A stretch of 64,000 bases of DNA, taken from Pegea sp. RAD2-039. Lineage: Eukaryota; Chordata; Thaliacea; Salpida; Salpidae. A model generated the notes under the pieces. It saw nothing but the letters and a program-made list of their open reading frames with translations. It ran no database searches and had not been told where the DNA came from. Shown here piece after piece: positions 23,500-35,900 of this stretch. The DNA lies in contig JAQGEQ010000380.1 in assembly GCA_034620365.1 (NCBI GenBank), forward strand, positions 2,728,001 through 2,792,000, in the 5' to 3' direction. Positions within the stretch are counted from its first letter, which is position 1. Each line of letters begins with the position of its first letter. The position numbers and the translations under genes are program-made.

Positions 23500-24160
23500 T
23501 TTTTTACTTTTATTTTCGCCTTTAAACGTGCTGCATAAAAAGACTTCCGTCGAATCTTAAATCCTTCAGAAGATATAGAAAGACTTGTATTCTTCTTGTA
23601 GCTGACGCGCAAAAAGAACTATGTTCATGATAAGGCGCTTTGATTTGAAACCAATTTGTGACTCCAGATTTATTCATTTTTTTGGAATCTAACATTAGAT
23701 TCAAATAACGTGAAAAAGGGATATAAGGTAAGTTTAACATTGTTTTTGTAGATCAGGTTGTACACGATCTCTACCTGGTGCTTTTCCAGAACCCATTGCT
23801 AAAATAACTGTGCTTGAACTTGCAATCTAGATCGTGTACGACTGGTAATCGTCACCGTGTTTTGTTTGGAGTAGAAAAGCGAAAAATGTTCTTCTCACTT
23901 TTATAATTGTTCATCTGTATTGTATAAAATCTCTCCTATTACAGGTTGCAGTTGAGCGGTTAGACGTTTTGTATGTCCAGTTGCACACCTAGCACCATCG
24001 TAAACGGATTTGGTGCCATTTTTGCAAGGCCAAAACTCGTTAGCATTCCAATTTCTTGTGGCTTTGCAAAACGTCTTTCTAGCCTCACGAAAATAGCTAA
24101 GAGTTGTTGGGCTAGGTTCATGCCGGTCGTTTGACGCTTCCGCTTTCTGTACTTATATTA
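23500..24160 (-). other. Unrecognised coding-like fragments, probably mobile-element debris
   Basis: The minus strand is open from about 24,148 to 23,905 with convincing protein character (LSYFREARKTFCKATRNWNA, then GARCATGHTKRLTAQLQ), just after an acceptor-like TACAG. A second open piece lies at 23522-23740. Between them is an 11-bp inverted repeat (GTACACGATCT at 23760, AGATCGTGTAC at 23829). No family was recognised. GC content and the neighbourhood suggest a transposon remnant. Confidence 0.35.
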
Positions 24161-24169
24161 AAGTAGTAA

Positions 24170-25706
24170 AACTTACCTAAACAATTAATAAAAGTATTTC
24201 AGTTTTTCATTATATTTTGAAACATCTTAACAACAAATTATCGTTTATTTTTCAAAATACAGTTACTTTTCAAACTTTAATAGGTTCTAAATTTTATCTT
24301 CGATCAAAGTTTATTAACTAAATAAAATAAAGTAAAAACCTGCTGGCATGACTATTAAATGCTAAATAATGATAAAAACCTTAAAAGAAAATAATTTTAA
24401 AAGCTTTTTATAGGATCAAATATATATTAAGTAAGTATTGAAAGTCTTTGATATGGCTCCTGTAAACATTTTCCTATGTTTATAAAGTTACACTGCAACT
24501 TTCGTTAATAAGTATTTGATATAACCATCAAAAAATTAAATTGTATGAATTAATGCTTGATTGCAAATTACCTAGAATAAAATTGAAATGTATTAATGTT
24601 CAGAAAATAAGCCAATATAATTTTAACCTTATAGTTGTATGAGTAGACCGAATTTTTAATAATTTTTCTGAGTTTTTTTGTGAAAGTCGAATTTGTAAAA
24701 CTTTACTAATTTTAGTAAACATCGAAATATTTTTTCTTATATGTATAATAAGTTCTTAACTATTGTTAACATTTTTTCATTTTACTTTTGAATATTTACT
24801 TTCAATTAGTCAATAATCTTAAAAAATTATCAAACTAATGAATCTAGTAGCTATTAAGGAAAGATAATTAGAATTATTAACTAAAAATTATTAGATATAT
24901 TACGTTTTTTATTTTATTCACATTTTAATTGAAGATAATTTTCAAAGTTTAAATTTTTTAGTTTATTATAGTAATAAATTTTAGAATTTCAATTATTCTT
25001 AAAGATAGTGACTGCTTTCCAAAAAGTGAATTTTTAGCTAAAAAATAGTAATATCTACATATTATCTTTAAATTAAAAAATAGTATTGATTTGAAAAATA
25101 CTTTTTTCAATTTATATATTGCTACAGTTGTTCAGTTTTTCATCAAATTCAAACGTGGCAACATTTTAGAATAAAAGCTTTACTCAAGTTTCATTATTAT
25201 ATATAAAAATAGCTTTGCTATCATTAAAAACTTATATTTAAATAATTTAAAAATTTCGTCTCTGAATATCCTTTTCTTATGTTTAAATTTACATAATAAT
25301 TAGCTGAAGTTTAAAACATATGCTTAGCTTATATTTGTATCAATTCAAGATTTTACAACTTAGATATAAGAGTTTATTAGAAAGCTTTAGTTTAAAATAT
25401 ATATCAATTTTTAGATAGACATTTTTAAAGTACAAAGTCATAATTAAGAGTATTTTACGTTTTTAGTCAATTATTTTTTAAATTTGTCTTGTTTTTAACA
25501 TTTAAAGATTAATATGTTATAGGTTGTTATGATACAATTTATATTAACCTTTAATTTTTTTAACTAATTTAAAATACTTTAATCAAAACTGATGAGTTGA
25601 TGTAATGTTACCTTAAGCTATAAATGTATATATATAAATAAGCTATAAGCACTTTCTAAATTTATTTAATCTTAAATCAGTTGTTAAATTTTCTCATTTC
25701 TTTTAG
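24170..25706. other. AT-rich spacer before PEX14
   Basis: About 1.5 kb of strongly AT-rich DNA. No coding exon was seen. Any PEX14 promoter must lie here or further upstream. Confidence 0.4.
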
Positions 25707-25731
25707 AATTTTTTGTATAGTGATACTTAGA

Positions 25732-26547
25732 ATGGTTGATGGTATCATTGTTGATGAATCTGTACAAGATAAAAGTTCTGAAATAGCCAGACGGCCCTTA
25801 GAAAATTCTCAAGTATGTGAACATCCCAGACAAAGCTTAATTGATTTAGCAGTTAAGTTTTTACAAAATTCTTCTGTTATACCAAAACCAGATGACCAAA
25901 AGAAGGAATTTTTAAGAAAGAAAGGCCTCACTGAGAATGAAATAGATATAGCTTTCAATAAGGCTAATACTTCCTATTCAACTATCCCTCTAATGCCAAT
26001 AGAAAGTAAATCAACTTTTACAAAGATAAAGGATTTTTCTACAGTAACTCTGCTCATTGGAGGAGTCTTGTATGCTCTCCATGCATTTTATAAAAAGTTT
26101 ATTTCTCCTCTTTTTATCCAGTTTAATAAGAGTCAAGCAGAACACTTGGACCAAATTGAAAGTCAAATTGGGATTCTGGAAAACAGTTTTAATTCAGAAA
26201 TAAGTGAATTATTTCAAAAACAAGAAGAAATTATCCAGGAAATAAAACAAGTTAAGATTAATGTGACCCACATACTAAGTAGATTTGAATCTTCAAACCA
26301 AACTGGTGGTGATGTTGTAAGTCTACTTGAACCTCTGCGTTCAGATATTAAGTCTTTGAAAAATCGTTTGTTAAGTGCTAATCAGTTTCCTGCAAATCCT
26401 ATCAAACAACCAATTATACCAACATGGCAATTGGAAGCTTCTACAGAATCTTCTTTTGGTCTTTTAACTGATAATGATCAGAACAAACCATTATCTGAAA
26501 TATCTACAGAACTTGAAACTGAAAGCTCTAAAATTACTGCTGATTAA
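25732..26547 (+). CDS. PEX14: Peroxin 14, peroxisomal import docking protein
   Basis: A single-exon frame of 271 aa from the ATG at 25732. Earlier codons of the frame lie in an intron-like stretch ending in an acceptor (TTTCTTTTAG at 25706), so the leader is 25 nt. PEX14 docks cargo-loaded PEX5 at the peroxisome membrane. The conserved N-terminal domain is clear (PRQSLIDLAVKFLQNSSV, KKGLTENEIDIAFNKA). A hydrophobic segment follows (FSTVTLLIGGVLYALHAFYK), then a heptad-rich coiled coil of roughly 100 residues and a polar tail. It is shorter than the human protein (377 aa), mainly at the C-terminus. AATAAA lies at 26793. Confidence 0.93.
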   Translation: MVDGIIVDESVQDKSSEIARRPLENSQVCEHPRQSLIDLAVKFLQNSSVIPKPDDQKKEFLRKKGLTENEIDIAFNKANTSYSTIPLMPIESKSTFTKIKDFSTVTLLIGGVLYALHAFYKKFISPLFIQFNKSQAEHLDQIESQIGILENSFNSEISELFQKQEEIIQEIKQVKINVTHILSRFESSNQTGGDVVSLLEPLRSDIKSLKNRLLSANQFPANPIKQPIIPTWQLEASTESSFGLLTDNDQNKPLSEISTELETESSKITAD

Positions 26548-27070
26548 AAGATCACTTTTTTCACATCTTAGCTAATTGTGTTTAATTGTCTTATTATGTT
26601 TGATATTCATTTGATAATGTTGTGATTTCATGCTAAACATTTAAATCTAATTTATATTTTACAGAAAGTTGTTTAGTTTGTGATTTGTTTAGTTTAAATT
26701 AAAATCTGGGACGGAATTTTGTGTTTATGAATTAGTAAGTTTGTTTTATATCTTTTTTATATATATACAAATTTATGAAGCAAAATGTTTATAATAAAAA
26801 CTGTTTTAAATTAAAAGAAAAATCACAAAAGTTGAAATCTATAGTTAATTTTGGAAACGATATCTTATATTATTTATAGTTGTTTATTATTTCAGTTATA
26901 GAACTAAAATTTATCAACTTTATATGCTTAAAGAACTTGGTAAGCTCATTAAACAAGTTCTAATAGTTTAAACCCATTTATTTTTTCTAAATATTTTATT
27001 TACATCAGCTAAACATATGAGATATTTTAACGTTTTCTTTTCTTATAGATTTACAAAAGAATACTTCACA

Positions 27071-27718
27071 ATGGATGATGATTATGAACGAATACTTTTG
27101 ATTAAACAAGAATGCTTTGTTTACAAACTCCCACCAAGACCCAGTAGTCGTGGGTACAGGGCTGCAGACTGGGGCTTGGATAATCCACAGTGGACTGGTC
27201 GAATGAGGGTTGTGTCCATTAATAATAAAGTCGAAATAAAATTAGAAGACAGTAGCGGTCGGCTGTTTGCTTCTGCTCCAGTTTTACAGTTTCCCGGAGT
27301 AGCTGTGGAATCAGTTATTGATTCTTCAAGATATTTTGTGTTGAGGATATCTGATGGTGCTGGTCGAACAGCTTTTATTGGAGTTGGTTTTGGTGATCGT
27401 GGAGATGCTTTTGACTTCAATGTTGCTCTTCAAGATCACTTCAATCGTGAAAAAACTGCTTCTCAACTTAATTCTCTGCCAGAACAACCTAAACTTGATC
27501 TTGGTCTTAAAGCTGGACAAACCTTTTCAATCAAACTAGGAAATTCTGCAGCTAAACCGAGAAATAAACCTAAAACTACATCTTCTGGAGGTTCTGGTTT
27601 ATTACTGCCACCTCCACCAGCTACTCAAAATGCAAAATCAACTTCTAATGATTCGAATTGGGGAGAATTTACCAGTTCATCTACAACTCCAGCCAACAAG
27701 AATTGGGTACAATTCTAA
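27071..27718 (+). CDS. NECAP1: NECAP, adaptin ear-binding coat-associated protein
   Basis: 215 aa from the ATG at 27071. The frame opens earlier, but an acceptor (TTTTCTTATAG at 27048) leaves a 22-nt leader. NECAPs bind AP-2 and control clathrin coat assembly. The PHear domain fills the first 135 residues (YKLPPRPSSRGYRAADWGLD, SSRYFVLRISDGAGRTAFIG, FGDRGDAFDFNVALQDHF). Next comes the conserved KLDLGLKAGQTFSIKLG, a PPPP stretch, and two WxxF ear-binding motifs (WGEF and the C-terminal WVQF). It could correspond to either vertebrate paralogue. It lies 524 bases after PEX14 on the same strand. AATAAA lies at 27860. Confidence 0.95.
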   Translation: MDDDYERILLIKQECFVYKLPPRPSSRGYRAADWGLDNPQWTGRMRVVSINNKVEIKLEDSSGRLFASAPVLQFPGVAVESVIDSSRYFVLRISDGAGRTAFIGVGFGDRGDAFDFNVALQDHFNREKTASQLNSLPEQPKLDLGLKAGQTFSIKLGNSAAKPRNKPKTTSSGGSGLLLPPPPATQNAKSTSNDSNWGEFTSSSTTPANKNWVQF

Positions 27719-29004
27719 CAATGCCATCTAACCATGTAGATAAGATAAAAAGCTCTCATATATTTTCTATTTGCTCTTTAAAGATAAAATTGGTTTACTT
27801 AATTTCATTAAAGAACTTTATGTGCTCTTTTTCATTTAATCGTTTGCTTATTAGAATTCAATAAACAACTTTCTTGTCATGATGTCTTACTTGAACATTA
27901 AAAATAGTTGTTTTAAGTTACTAAAAACGATATTCAAACTTTTCATCATTTTCACTATCAGTTTCATCTAACTACAATATTTAAAAAGTCATTATCTTGT
28001 ATATTACAGTATTTCTGTATCTTCATTTGGCTTGTTATGTAATTAGCATAAGTTTAGTTCAACTTTCTTTAAGGTTAAAGTTTCAATTTCATGATTTTAT
28101 AAACAGTATTGTGTTGGTAGAAATGTAGTTTTCGTGTTTTGGTTCACTTAATACGATATCTATTTTGAATTTATTTAGTTTCAATATTGTATTATATGGA
28201 ACATTTATTTATCATTTAAGTTTTTTTAGTTTAAGTTTATTGAATAGTCATCTGGCTTCACTATTTTATAGCTTTTTGCTTGAAATGTTTATTCCTGTTG
28301 GTGTTAATGGTGTTTGTAACTTTTCATATCACATGCTTGTATAAGACTTTTTATAATTTGTCAAAATGTCATGTTACGCTGAAACAATTATTATCATTTA
28401 TAGATATATTCTTTATACTTACTTTATAGATGCTCTAAATATTTCGATATTCATTGATAACTTCTCAGCAGGACCAATTTCTTTTACATTTTCAGAAATT
28501 TATATTTCTTTTCATTTACAGATCTTATTTAAACTTTTGTTAAATTTCTGAAACTTATTTGAAGCCAACAATCTAAATGCTGACGATTTTATGGTTCAGT
28601 TTTTTGGCATAAGTTGGTGTTTGAGAGAAGTTATTGAATGTAAAGCAGATCAAGTTCTGTATCTGTGGCATGATTACCACTTATTGTTTTGAAGTACATG
28701 AAATATACTTGATTAAAATTGAATCAGGAATAAATATATCAACTTCACATAGTTGAAAGTTTCTAGTGAGTTGTCTTATGCAAAAAAAAAATTGAATGTG
28801 ATCTGGTTTTTTGAAATAAAATTTATGGATACATTGCCTCTAACTTTCTCATACAAATGATCTAAAACTTGTACAAGGGTTTACTAACTATAAAAAGTAA
28901 AATGTTTTTTGTAGTTTTGTATACAACTTCAAATTTGCTGTTTACTTTATAAAACAACAAAGAAATATTTTGAATTTAGTTTGTTAGATAATTTTATTTA
29001 TTAG
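27719..29004. other. Spacer between NECAP and ISOC1
   Basis: AT-rich, with no recognised gene; the short open frame at 28366-28551 has no coding character. The NECAP 3' UTR probably ends just after 27,880. Confidence 0.4.
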
Positions 29005-29026
29005 CTTTCTACTCCCATCTAGTTGG

Positions 29027-30382
29027 ATGATGATATTCCTATTTATGTTTGAAAATTCCACAAAATTTTGTGAATTACCTGATAGTGAGTTATTTCAGTT
29101 GTATTCTGTTATTTAAATATTATATATTTGTGTAATATTTATTTATTTATATTTGAATATCAACTTTTCTAATTTCTATCAACTAAAACATCTACAACTG
29201 ATAATTTCATGAAAATATTTTGATAAAAAATCATTCAAAGACCTCAAATTCTAATAGATCCAACTGTTCAGCAAGCTCAAGACAAGTTTCGTTCTGAATT
29301 CAATTTTTTTGGACCGGTCAATGTAGTACAATGGTCACCTAAGTACAACGAGTGGCTCGAGAGTAATGACGTCATCACAACGGAAACCAATAACCCCAAA
29401 GTGAAGTTTGTTCGATCTGTCCGACCCGCAGTCAGTTGAAATTCTTTTCTTCGAGTTTGTTGATGTTGATGATGTTTTTGTAGGAGAATCTACATGATGC
29501 TAATTGTGCTGTTTTCTGCTGTGATATTCAGGAACGTTTTCGTACAGCGATCAAATATTTTGATGAAATTGTAGAAATTTCCAAACGAGTTTTAAAAGCT
29601 TCTCAAATATTGCAAGTTCCTCTGATAGTAACTGAACAGGTGAAAATACTTTTCAACACAAATCACATTTGAGTTGACCTGTAAATGTCCTCGACCACCA
29701 ACATCAAAACTTCATATTTTTCAGTATCCAAAAGGTTTACTAAAGACTGTTAGTGAGTTAGATATCTCACACGCTAAACTTGTTTTGGAAAAAACGAAAT
29801 TTACGATGTTGAACGCTGAAGTTGAAGATTTCCTTTCTAACAACAGTTACATCACTAACGTCATCATCATTGGTGTTGAAGTAGGTTCATGTCATCCTCT
29901 ACTTACTGTGTTTTATCCTTAATTACTTCTTTAAAGGCTCATGTATGCATCCAACAAACTGTATTAGATCTTATAGATAGAGGGTTACAGGTTTTTGTGG
30001 TTTGTGATGCTGTTTCATCTCGCTCACTAGTTGACAAGGAAATTGCTATCAGGGTAAATATTTGACAATTTCACAACGATTCAAGCTTTTATATTTGCTT
30101 TTTTTTACTAATCAATAACTAGTTTTGTTTACAATATTTTTGTTTATGGTTGTTGGAAGGTTTGTGACAAACATATAACTTTATCATAATTCTCTTACAC
30201 TACAATCCATTTCAATTGAATATTTTGTTTTACAGCGTCTTAGGTCTGCAGGTGCAATCATTACAACTGCAGAATCAGTCTTATTTCAAATGATTCGTGA
30301 TAAAAATCATCCTAAATTTAAAGAAATTCAAAATCTTATAAAAGTACTTCCTCCTGATGTAGGAATCCTTGCTAAATTTTGA
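29027..30382 (+). CDS. ISOC1: Isochorismatase domain-containing protein 1 homologue
   Basis: Exons 29027-29084, 29258-29430, 29484-29639, 29725-29880, 29937-30053 and 30236-30382 give 268 aa with all phases in register. Exons 3-6 are certain: FCCDIQERFRTAIKYFDEIV, TEQYPKGL, EKTKFTM, AHVCIQQTVLDLIDRG, VSSRSLVDKE and HPKFKEIQNLIK match human ISOC1. The family's Asp (CCDIQ), Lys (EKTKF) and Cys (HVC) are all present. Substrates of animal ISOC1 are not established. The first exon and its junction (ELPD/NPTV) are inferred from splice signals and frame; the acceptor at 29257 has a weak pyrimidine tract. Exon 2 holds a TGACGTCA palindrome inside codons. Confidence 0.88.
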
Positions 30383-32929
30383 TTCAATTTTACAAAGACT
30401 TGAAGCAATTCAGTAAATTCTATTTTTTGCTGCAACTTATTCTAAACATTTCAACTGAATTTGTTAATATTTGAAAACGATGTAAAAAATTAAATTAAAA
30501 ATGATTAATTCAATTTTTTTTCCAGCTGCAAAATTTGTTTTCAAATTGAGATATACCGAAGAGTAAAATTGATTCTTATATTTCAATCATGATTCAGTTA
30601 TTGTTTTGATTTTAAATATTGTTTTAGATAACATTTCTTGAAATCACAAATTCGAATCACTTTTATTTGACTTTTGCTGCATTTAATTTAAAAGTAGAAA
30701 TCTCAACTTTCAATTTTGATGTTGATCTACAAGTAGTCTTATAACTGAGGCAGATTTTTTAAAAGTAAATTTAGATTAAGAGGCCAGTTTTGTTTATAAC
30801 CGAAGAATTACAAACTTTTAGTCAGCTCAGCAAGGCGATAAAAGCTCGGGTTAAAGCAAATCAGTTCCAAATCCTATTTTTGGTACTTTTAAAAATTTCA
30901 AAATAAAAAATGGCATTAAGCCGAGCTAAATAGGTTTGTTTTAAATTTTAATTATTTTCAAAACGTTAGTGATGAAAAGTAGAAAACAACAACTGAAGAA
31001 ATATTCTGATTGGTTCAAATTGTAAAAAAATAATCCTACAATAATTCTAAATCAAAGAAAGACTTGTCACAAACTAAACTTACTTTTGTGGTGCATTTAG
31101 TGAATGTCTTCACTTAATAGTAGACTTCAAGTTTTCAAGAAAATTCTGAAGTCAAGTTCTTATTCTTTCAAAATCTAATTGTATAAATTTAAGAAGCGAC
31201 AAAATGAATTGTGTTTGATAATTAAAGGTGATTGAATCGCATACTTTTAGCAATACACAACTAGTTTATTCTTATCATGTGTTGATTCCTCAAAATTTGA
31301 GTCTTCTACTTTAGCTTGAATTGAAAAACAAAATTTGTTAAGTTTAAAAAAAGGTTTTTGTTTTGTAGCTGTTAAATGATTTGAAGTTTTAGGTAAAGTT
31401 TGAAAATAAATCTTAATTTCCTATTTGAATATCTTGTTACTAGTAAAAGATTTTAGTTTATAAGCATCTAGTTAAGTTCTTTACAAGATTATATATAACC
31501 AAGAGTGGAATAAAAGTGACACTGGATTTATAAAGTATATATAGTTGTTGTTATTAAACGTTTTGTGCAAATTAGATGAATTTCTTGAATAAATGTCAAC
31601 TAAATTTAAATGTGAAGCTGTTGATGATAATTGAGAACACATTTCCATTTATATCTTTATTTTTTGATCTTCATATTTAACATATTATTGTAATAAAGTT
31701 TTTGGCGAATCAAACATTTTGATTTTTATCTTGGAATGATTTATTAGGTAGCAATTAGCAGATACTTTGATTTAAATGCAAAATCTTAATAAGACTCTCA
31801 AATCTTTTAAAGTTAAATCTAAAGTAAAAGAAATATAAAAATCAATTTTTATATAATTATATCATTAGAAAAGCTTTTAATCCATAATTAGATTCTGTTT
31901 GTCTTGAAATTTTGGCTATATCTCAATAAATTAATGTATTTTCCGTATAGCGTGTTTCATTTTTAGATTAGTGATTAATATTTTCAAGTTTTGCCAAAAA
32001 AGTCTTTTTTAAGCTTCAACTTATTGTTTGAATAGCTTTCAAAAATCTTCACAACTTTTAAATTTTGGTTAAATTGAATTTTGGTTAAAATCTAGTTATC
32101 CGTTAATAATTAATTAGCTAACTCATTAATTTTAAGTTGATGATTTATCAATATCTTTCAAATGACGTTACAGCTTTATTAGAGATTCAAGATTTAACGT
32201 TTTGTTTGTCTTCAAATCAAAACGTTCAAAAAACGTTTTTTGGGTTTTTAAATGTTTAATATTTTCTTCTTTCTAATTTAGATGTAAAAACTAAGTTAGA
32301 TTATTTAACATCTATTTTCAATCCCTCAATTTTCAACCAGTATATTTTGAATTGTCTAAACATCTTGTCAATCGGAAGTTAATTTAGAGCAACAGTTGCT
32401 GTTTATTGTCATAATAACCAAAATGATAAGAGACAAAATATACGTCATAGAAAAAAACAATAACAAAAATAAAAAGAGTTAGCTTATTACTAAGTTTTAA
32501 TTAATAATCAAAGTTGCTGTAAAAACTTCAAAAAGCTTCTTTCGTTCGAAGCGACCCTGCGCTCAGTGACATCATCTGTTAGTTTCGCTGAGTAGCCGTA
32601 GTTTAGTTAGACAAAAATTCAGAAGAAGAGTTGGAATTCACTAGAGGGCAGTATTGACAATTGCTGAGGTTGTGATGGAGACGGCCAACGTCTTAGAGGT
32701 TCTTAGTGTTTAATTGAACAGAATAAAGCAAAACTGAAGAAGATGTAGGTGGTTTGTTTCCAGATGGTTAATAGCAAACGATAAACTATCGTTTGGTGTG
32801 ATAGACGGTTGTTATAGCAACGCTAAGCACTGTAAAGGAAACGCAAGTTTCCGAAATCTCTTTTAAAATGCTGTAAACAGAAAGATATTTTCCAATTGAC
32901 AAATTGGACGAAGATTTTTTAAAGATCGA
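30383..32929. other. Convergent 3' flanks of ISOC1 and netrin
   Basis: AT-rich DNA without recognised genes. 32,560-32,880, next to the netrin stop, is less AT-rich and is presumably netrin 3' UTR. A perfect 7-bp hairpin (TCCAATT, loop GACA, AATTGGA) sits at 32891-32908, just 21 nt after the netrin stop codon. Confidence 0.45.
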
Positions 32930-35900
32930 CTATTTGCATCCAGAAGAACTTTTCCTCATCCTCTTCACTAATCTTCTCAACTTTCGTTTAAAATCAACCT
33001 GCCACGTCAGAACCGCAAAACCGTTTCCAGCGAGAACCAGACTTGGTTTTTCAGTACCTGGATGGTACCTGCCCATCACTAAGTACTTGCGACCAAGTCT
33101 CATCTTAGGACACAAACAAGTCCACTGACTACGCTTTACAGCAATATTTAACGCCCCTTTTTTAATTCTGTGAGCTCCTCGCTTAAAGACCATTTCTACA
33201 TCTCCACTTACAGTCATCCACTTCGGTAGGATCTGTACAGACTTCTTATTTACGGTGATCACGAACACTAGAAGATGAAAGATTAGTTTGAGAAGATGAA
33301 AGAAGAAGACTTACCAAAATCAAAAGAGCAAAATCTAGTGCCATCTATATGATGCATATCTTTCCTGCATTGCTCTTTACATGTGGATGCTACAAGAAGA
33401 AAATTAAAATAGGAAGAGTTTGAAAAGTACATCAACTCACCTGAAGTAAGACTCGGGGACGTTGGTCTTGTTGACATACCTACATAAAGTAATTTTAATT
33501 TGATTAAAATGTTTGAAAGTTCCATCAGCTTATATATGTAGGTGGTTCTCAGTAATTATTAACTTCTAAAAATTTCACAACTAATTTGTTTACACTTTTA
33601 TTTGTTTTCAAATTGTTCTTTCTAATTGATTTTCCTTTTCTTAAACATGTTTTGATAACAAATAAATCTTCAACTGGCTAACAACTCTTCTATAAAACTT
33701 TGAACGGATATTGAATGCGCAAACATTAAATGAATCTAATTATTGAAAGTTCGCAATTAAAGGTTAGTTAACAAAAAGAAGTTTACAGATTCCTACTTAT
33801 CAGACTTAGAGTATAGATCAAATATAAAATGACGAAAGCAACTGACCATCAACTACACAAGGTTCCATTTCTGAATGGGTCTGTCGAAAACCGATTCGGC
33901 ATCTGAAGCATCTTCTGCCAGTCACTCCAGTTTTGCATAAACACTCTCCAGTCACTGGGTTACAAGCCGGACTGACGGAACCAATCAAATGACAGTTGCA
34001 TGCTGCATTCAAAGGAAATAATGTCAAAATAGGCAGTGAATAAGCAGGTTGAAATGATAGTTGAAGTTTGTTTGATCTTCTAATCTTGTCAGGCGCTTAA
34101 TGCTGACGTAATCGCTATCACCTCAGCGTTAGCATTTAATGGTTAATAAAGCAAATTAGTTGAAGGTTTGAATATTTCGTCATTTTTTCAAATGTTTTGA
34201 AGCAACAACTTCAATTTAAAATTAAATTAAATTGTTTTTAGATAAAGGTTCTTAAACAAAACCAACAAATTTGTCACAATGACCAACGTAATAGGGCAAT
34301 AGATCGCTTGAACCAGCTGTAAATATTTATCATCATTAATATTTCAACATCTCGATGTAAACTAATATCTCTCAATATGCGTTTGTCGCTGTTTGTCGAA
34401 GAAGCAAATTTAATCTTCTCAATTTAGTGCAATTGATGAAGAATTTTAGGATAGCTGAGAGTTTAGTGAAAGACGTTTTTGTCATTTTATTAATTGGTTC
34501 TAGATGAAAGAATGTTGCCATGACAGCTTTAAGTAATGTTTTGACAATTTTCAGATTATTATTTTTAAATGGAAAAAAATGCTCATTCTGTTCAGAGAAA
34601 ATTTAATTGAATTTTTTAAAGTATTTTGACCCCAAAAAATCAAAAAATGAATCTTACATTAGCAGACCGAATCAGCGAAGCGTAACCGAGTAGTGATGAC
34701 AAAGTATTACTGAGTTTGGACAATCATCACATTAAAGACTTCAAAGTATTTTTTACTGATGATGTTAAAGAAAACAAAACTTTGAAGACATGCTGGAGAC
34801 AGGCGATAATAAAAATACTGACGTCTGCAAGCTTTTGGATGAGTAATATTTCGTCGGTTACTTCGGAAGTATCCGCTTTTGCAATATTGACAATTATCAC
34901 CAGTAGTATGATGACGGCATTTGTGACAAACAGTTCCACTAACTCGACCGCTTTTCATATATTTTTCAGGATCATATCTACAGCGACTTGAATGTCCGTT
35001 ACATTTGCAAGCTGTAATAGAGAGATATTTGCTTTAAAATTGGTTTGGTGTTAAACGTGTAAGAAGCCAGTTTTGTTCATTCGTTTTTTTAGTGTCAATA
35101 GAAACTGCAAACTTATTGACATTACTCACATGAATTGTGAGTCATAATAATAAACTGTTTTTTTATTGAACACTTTTATAAGCTAATTTTGTAGATGAAA
35201 AAGTTTAAACAAAATAATGTTTGCCGAACTTTTAACAATAAATAAAATTTTAGTTGTGTGTTAAAAGTACTTCCAAATAGAAAACTTTAAATTAAGAATT
35301 AAAATCTATTTTTTTAAATTATCTGCAAAAGAAAATAGGAAAAAAATATTTTGACTCCACCAAACTTTAAAAAAATTAACCATTTTAGTACCACTCATGG
35401 CTTCGATGTTTAAACCAACTAATTAATCTTCTTATCTACTTATGTTTAATTGATTGGAATGTCAATATTAAAGAATCAACAATGAAAAATCTTGAGGTTC
35501 TAAGAGTGAGCAGATTGTTTAACAGCAAGACACAAATTCAGCTCCTTGATGATCCTTCAAAGACCAAAGAAGTGGATTTGAGCGATAAAAACTGCCACTT
35601 GGTCTCATTGAATAAACAATAATGAAAGAATTTAAATAAAAACTGATGACGTCACTACCTGACCAATTCTTGGTGTAACTTACCAACACAAGGATGAGGA
35701 TTATCTTCTGTAGCCCGGCCCCATGGCTGGTCGTAGAAAGTGGGCTTGCATTTCTCACAATTGTCCCCGGCAGTATTATGTTGGCAATCACATTTGAGGC
35801 GGTTGCCTTTCAATGAACATGTGGACGCATGCCCATTACATTTGCATCGAGCCCCGACGGTCAAGTCGTTGACAGCGTAATAAAAAGAGGACGGTGCCAT

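Noticed and set aside
23726-23753. Possible mini-intron 'gtaagtttaacattg...tttttgtag' on the plus strand
   Set aside because: At 24 nt it is too short for spliceosomal removal, and no coding exons flank it.
25681-25731. N-terminal extension of PEX14 (MLNFLISF...)
   Set aside because: It begins at a non-ATG codon and spans a T-rich acceptor (TTTCTTTTAG), so these bases are most likely intron plus leader.
27017-27070. N-terminal extension of NECAP
   Set aside because: An acceptor at 27048 lies inside it, and family alignment starts at MDDDYERIL from 27071.
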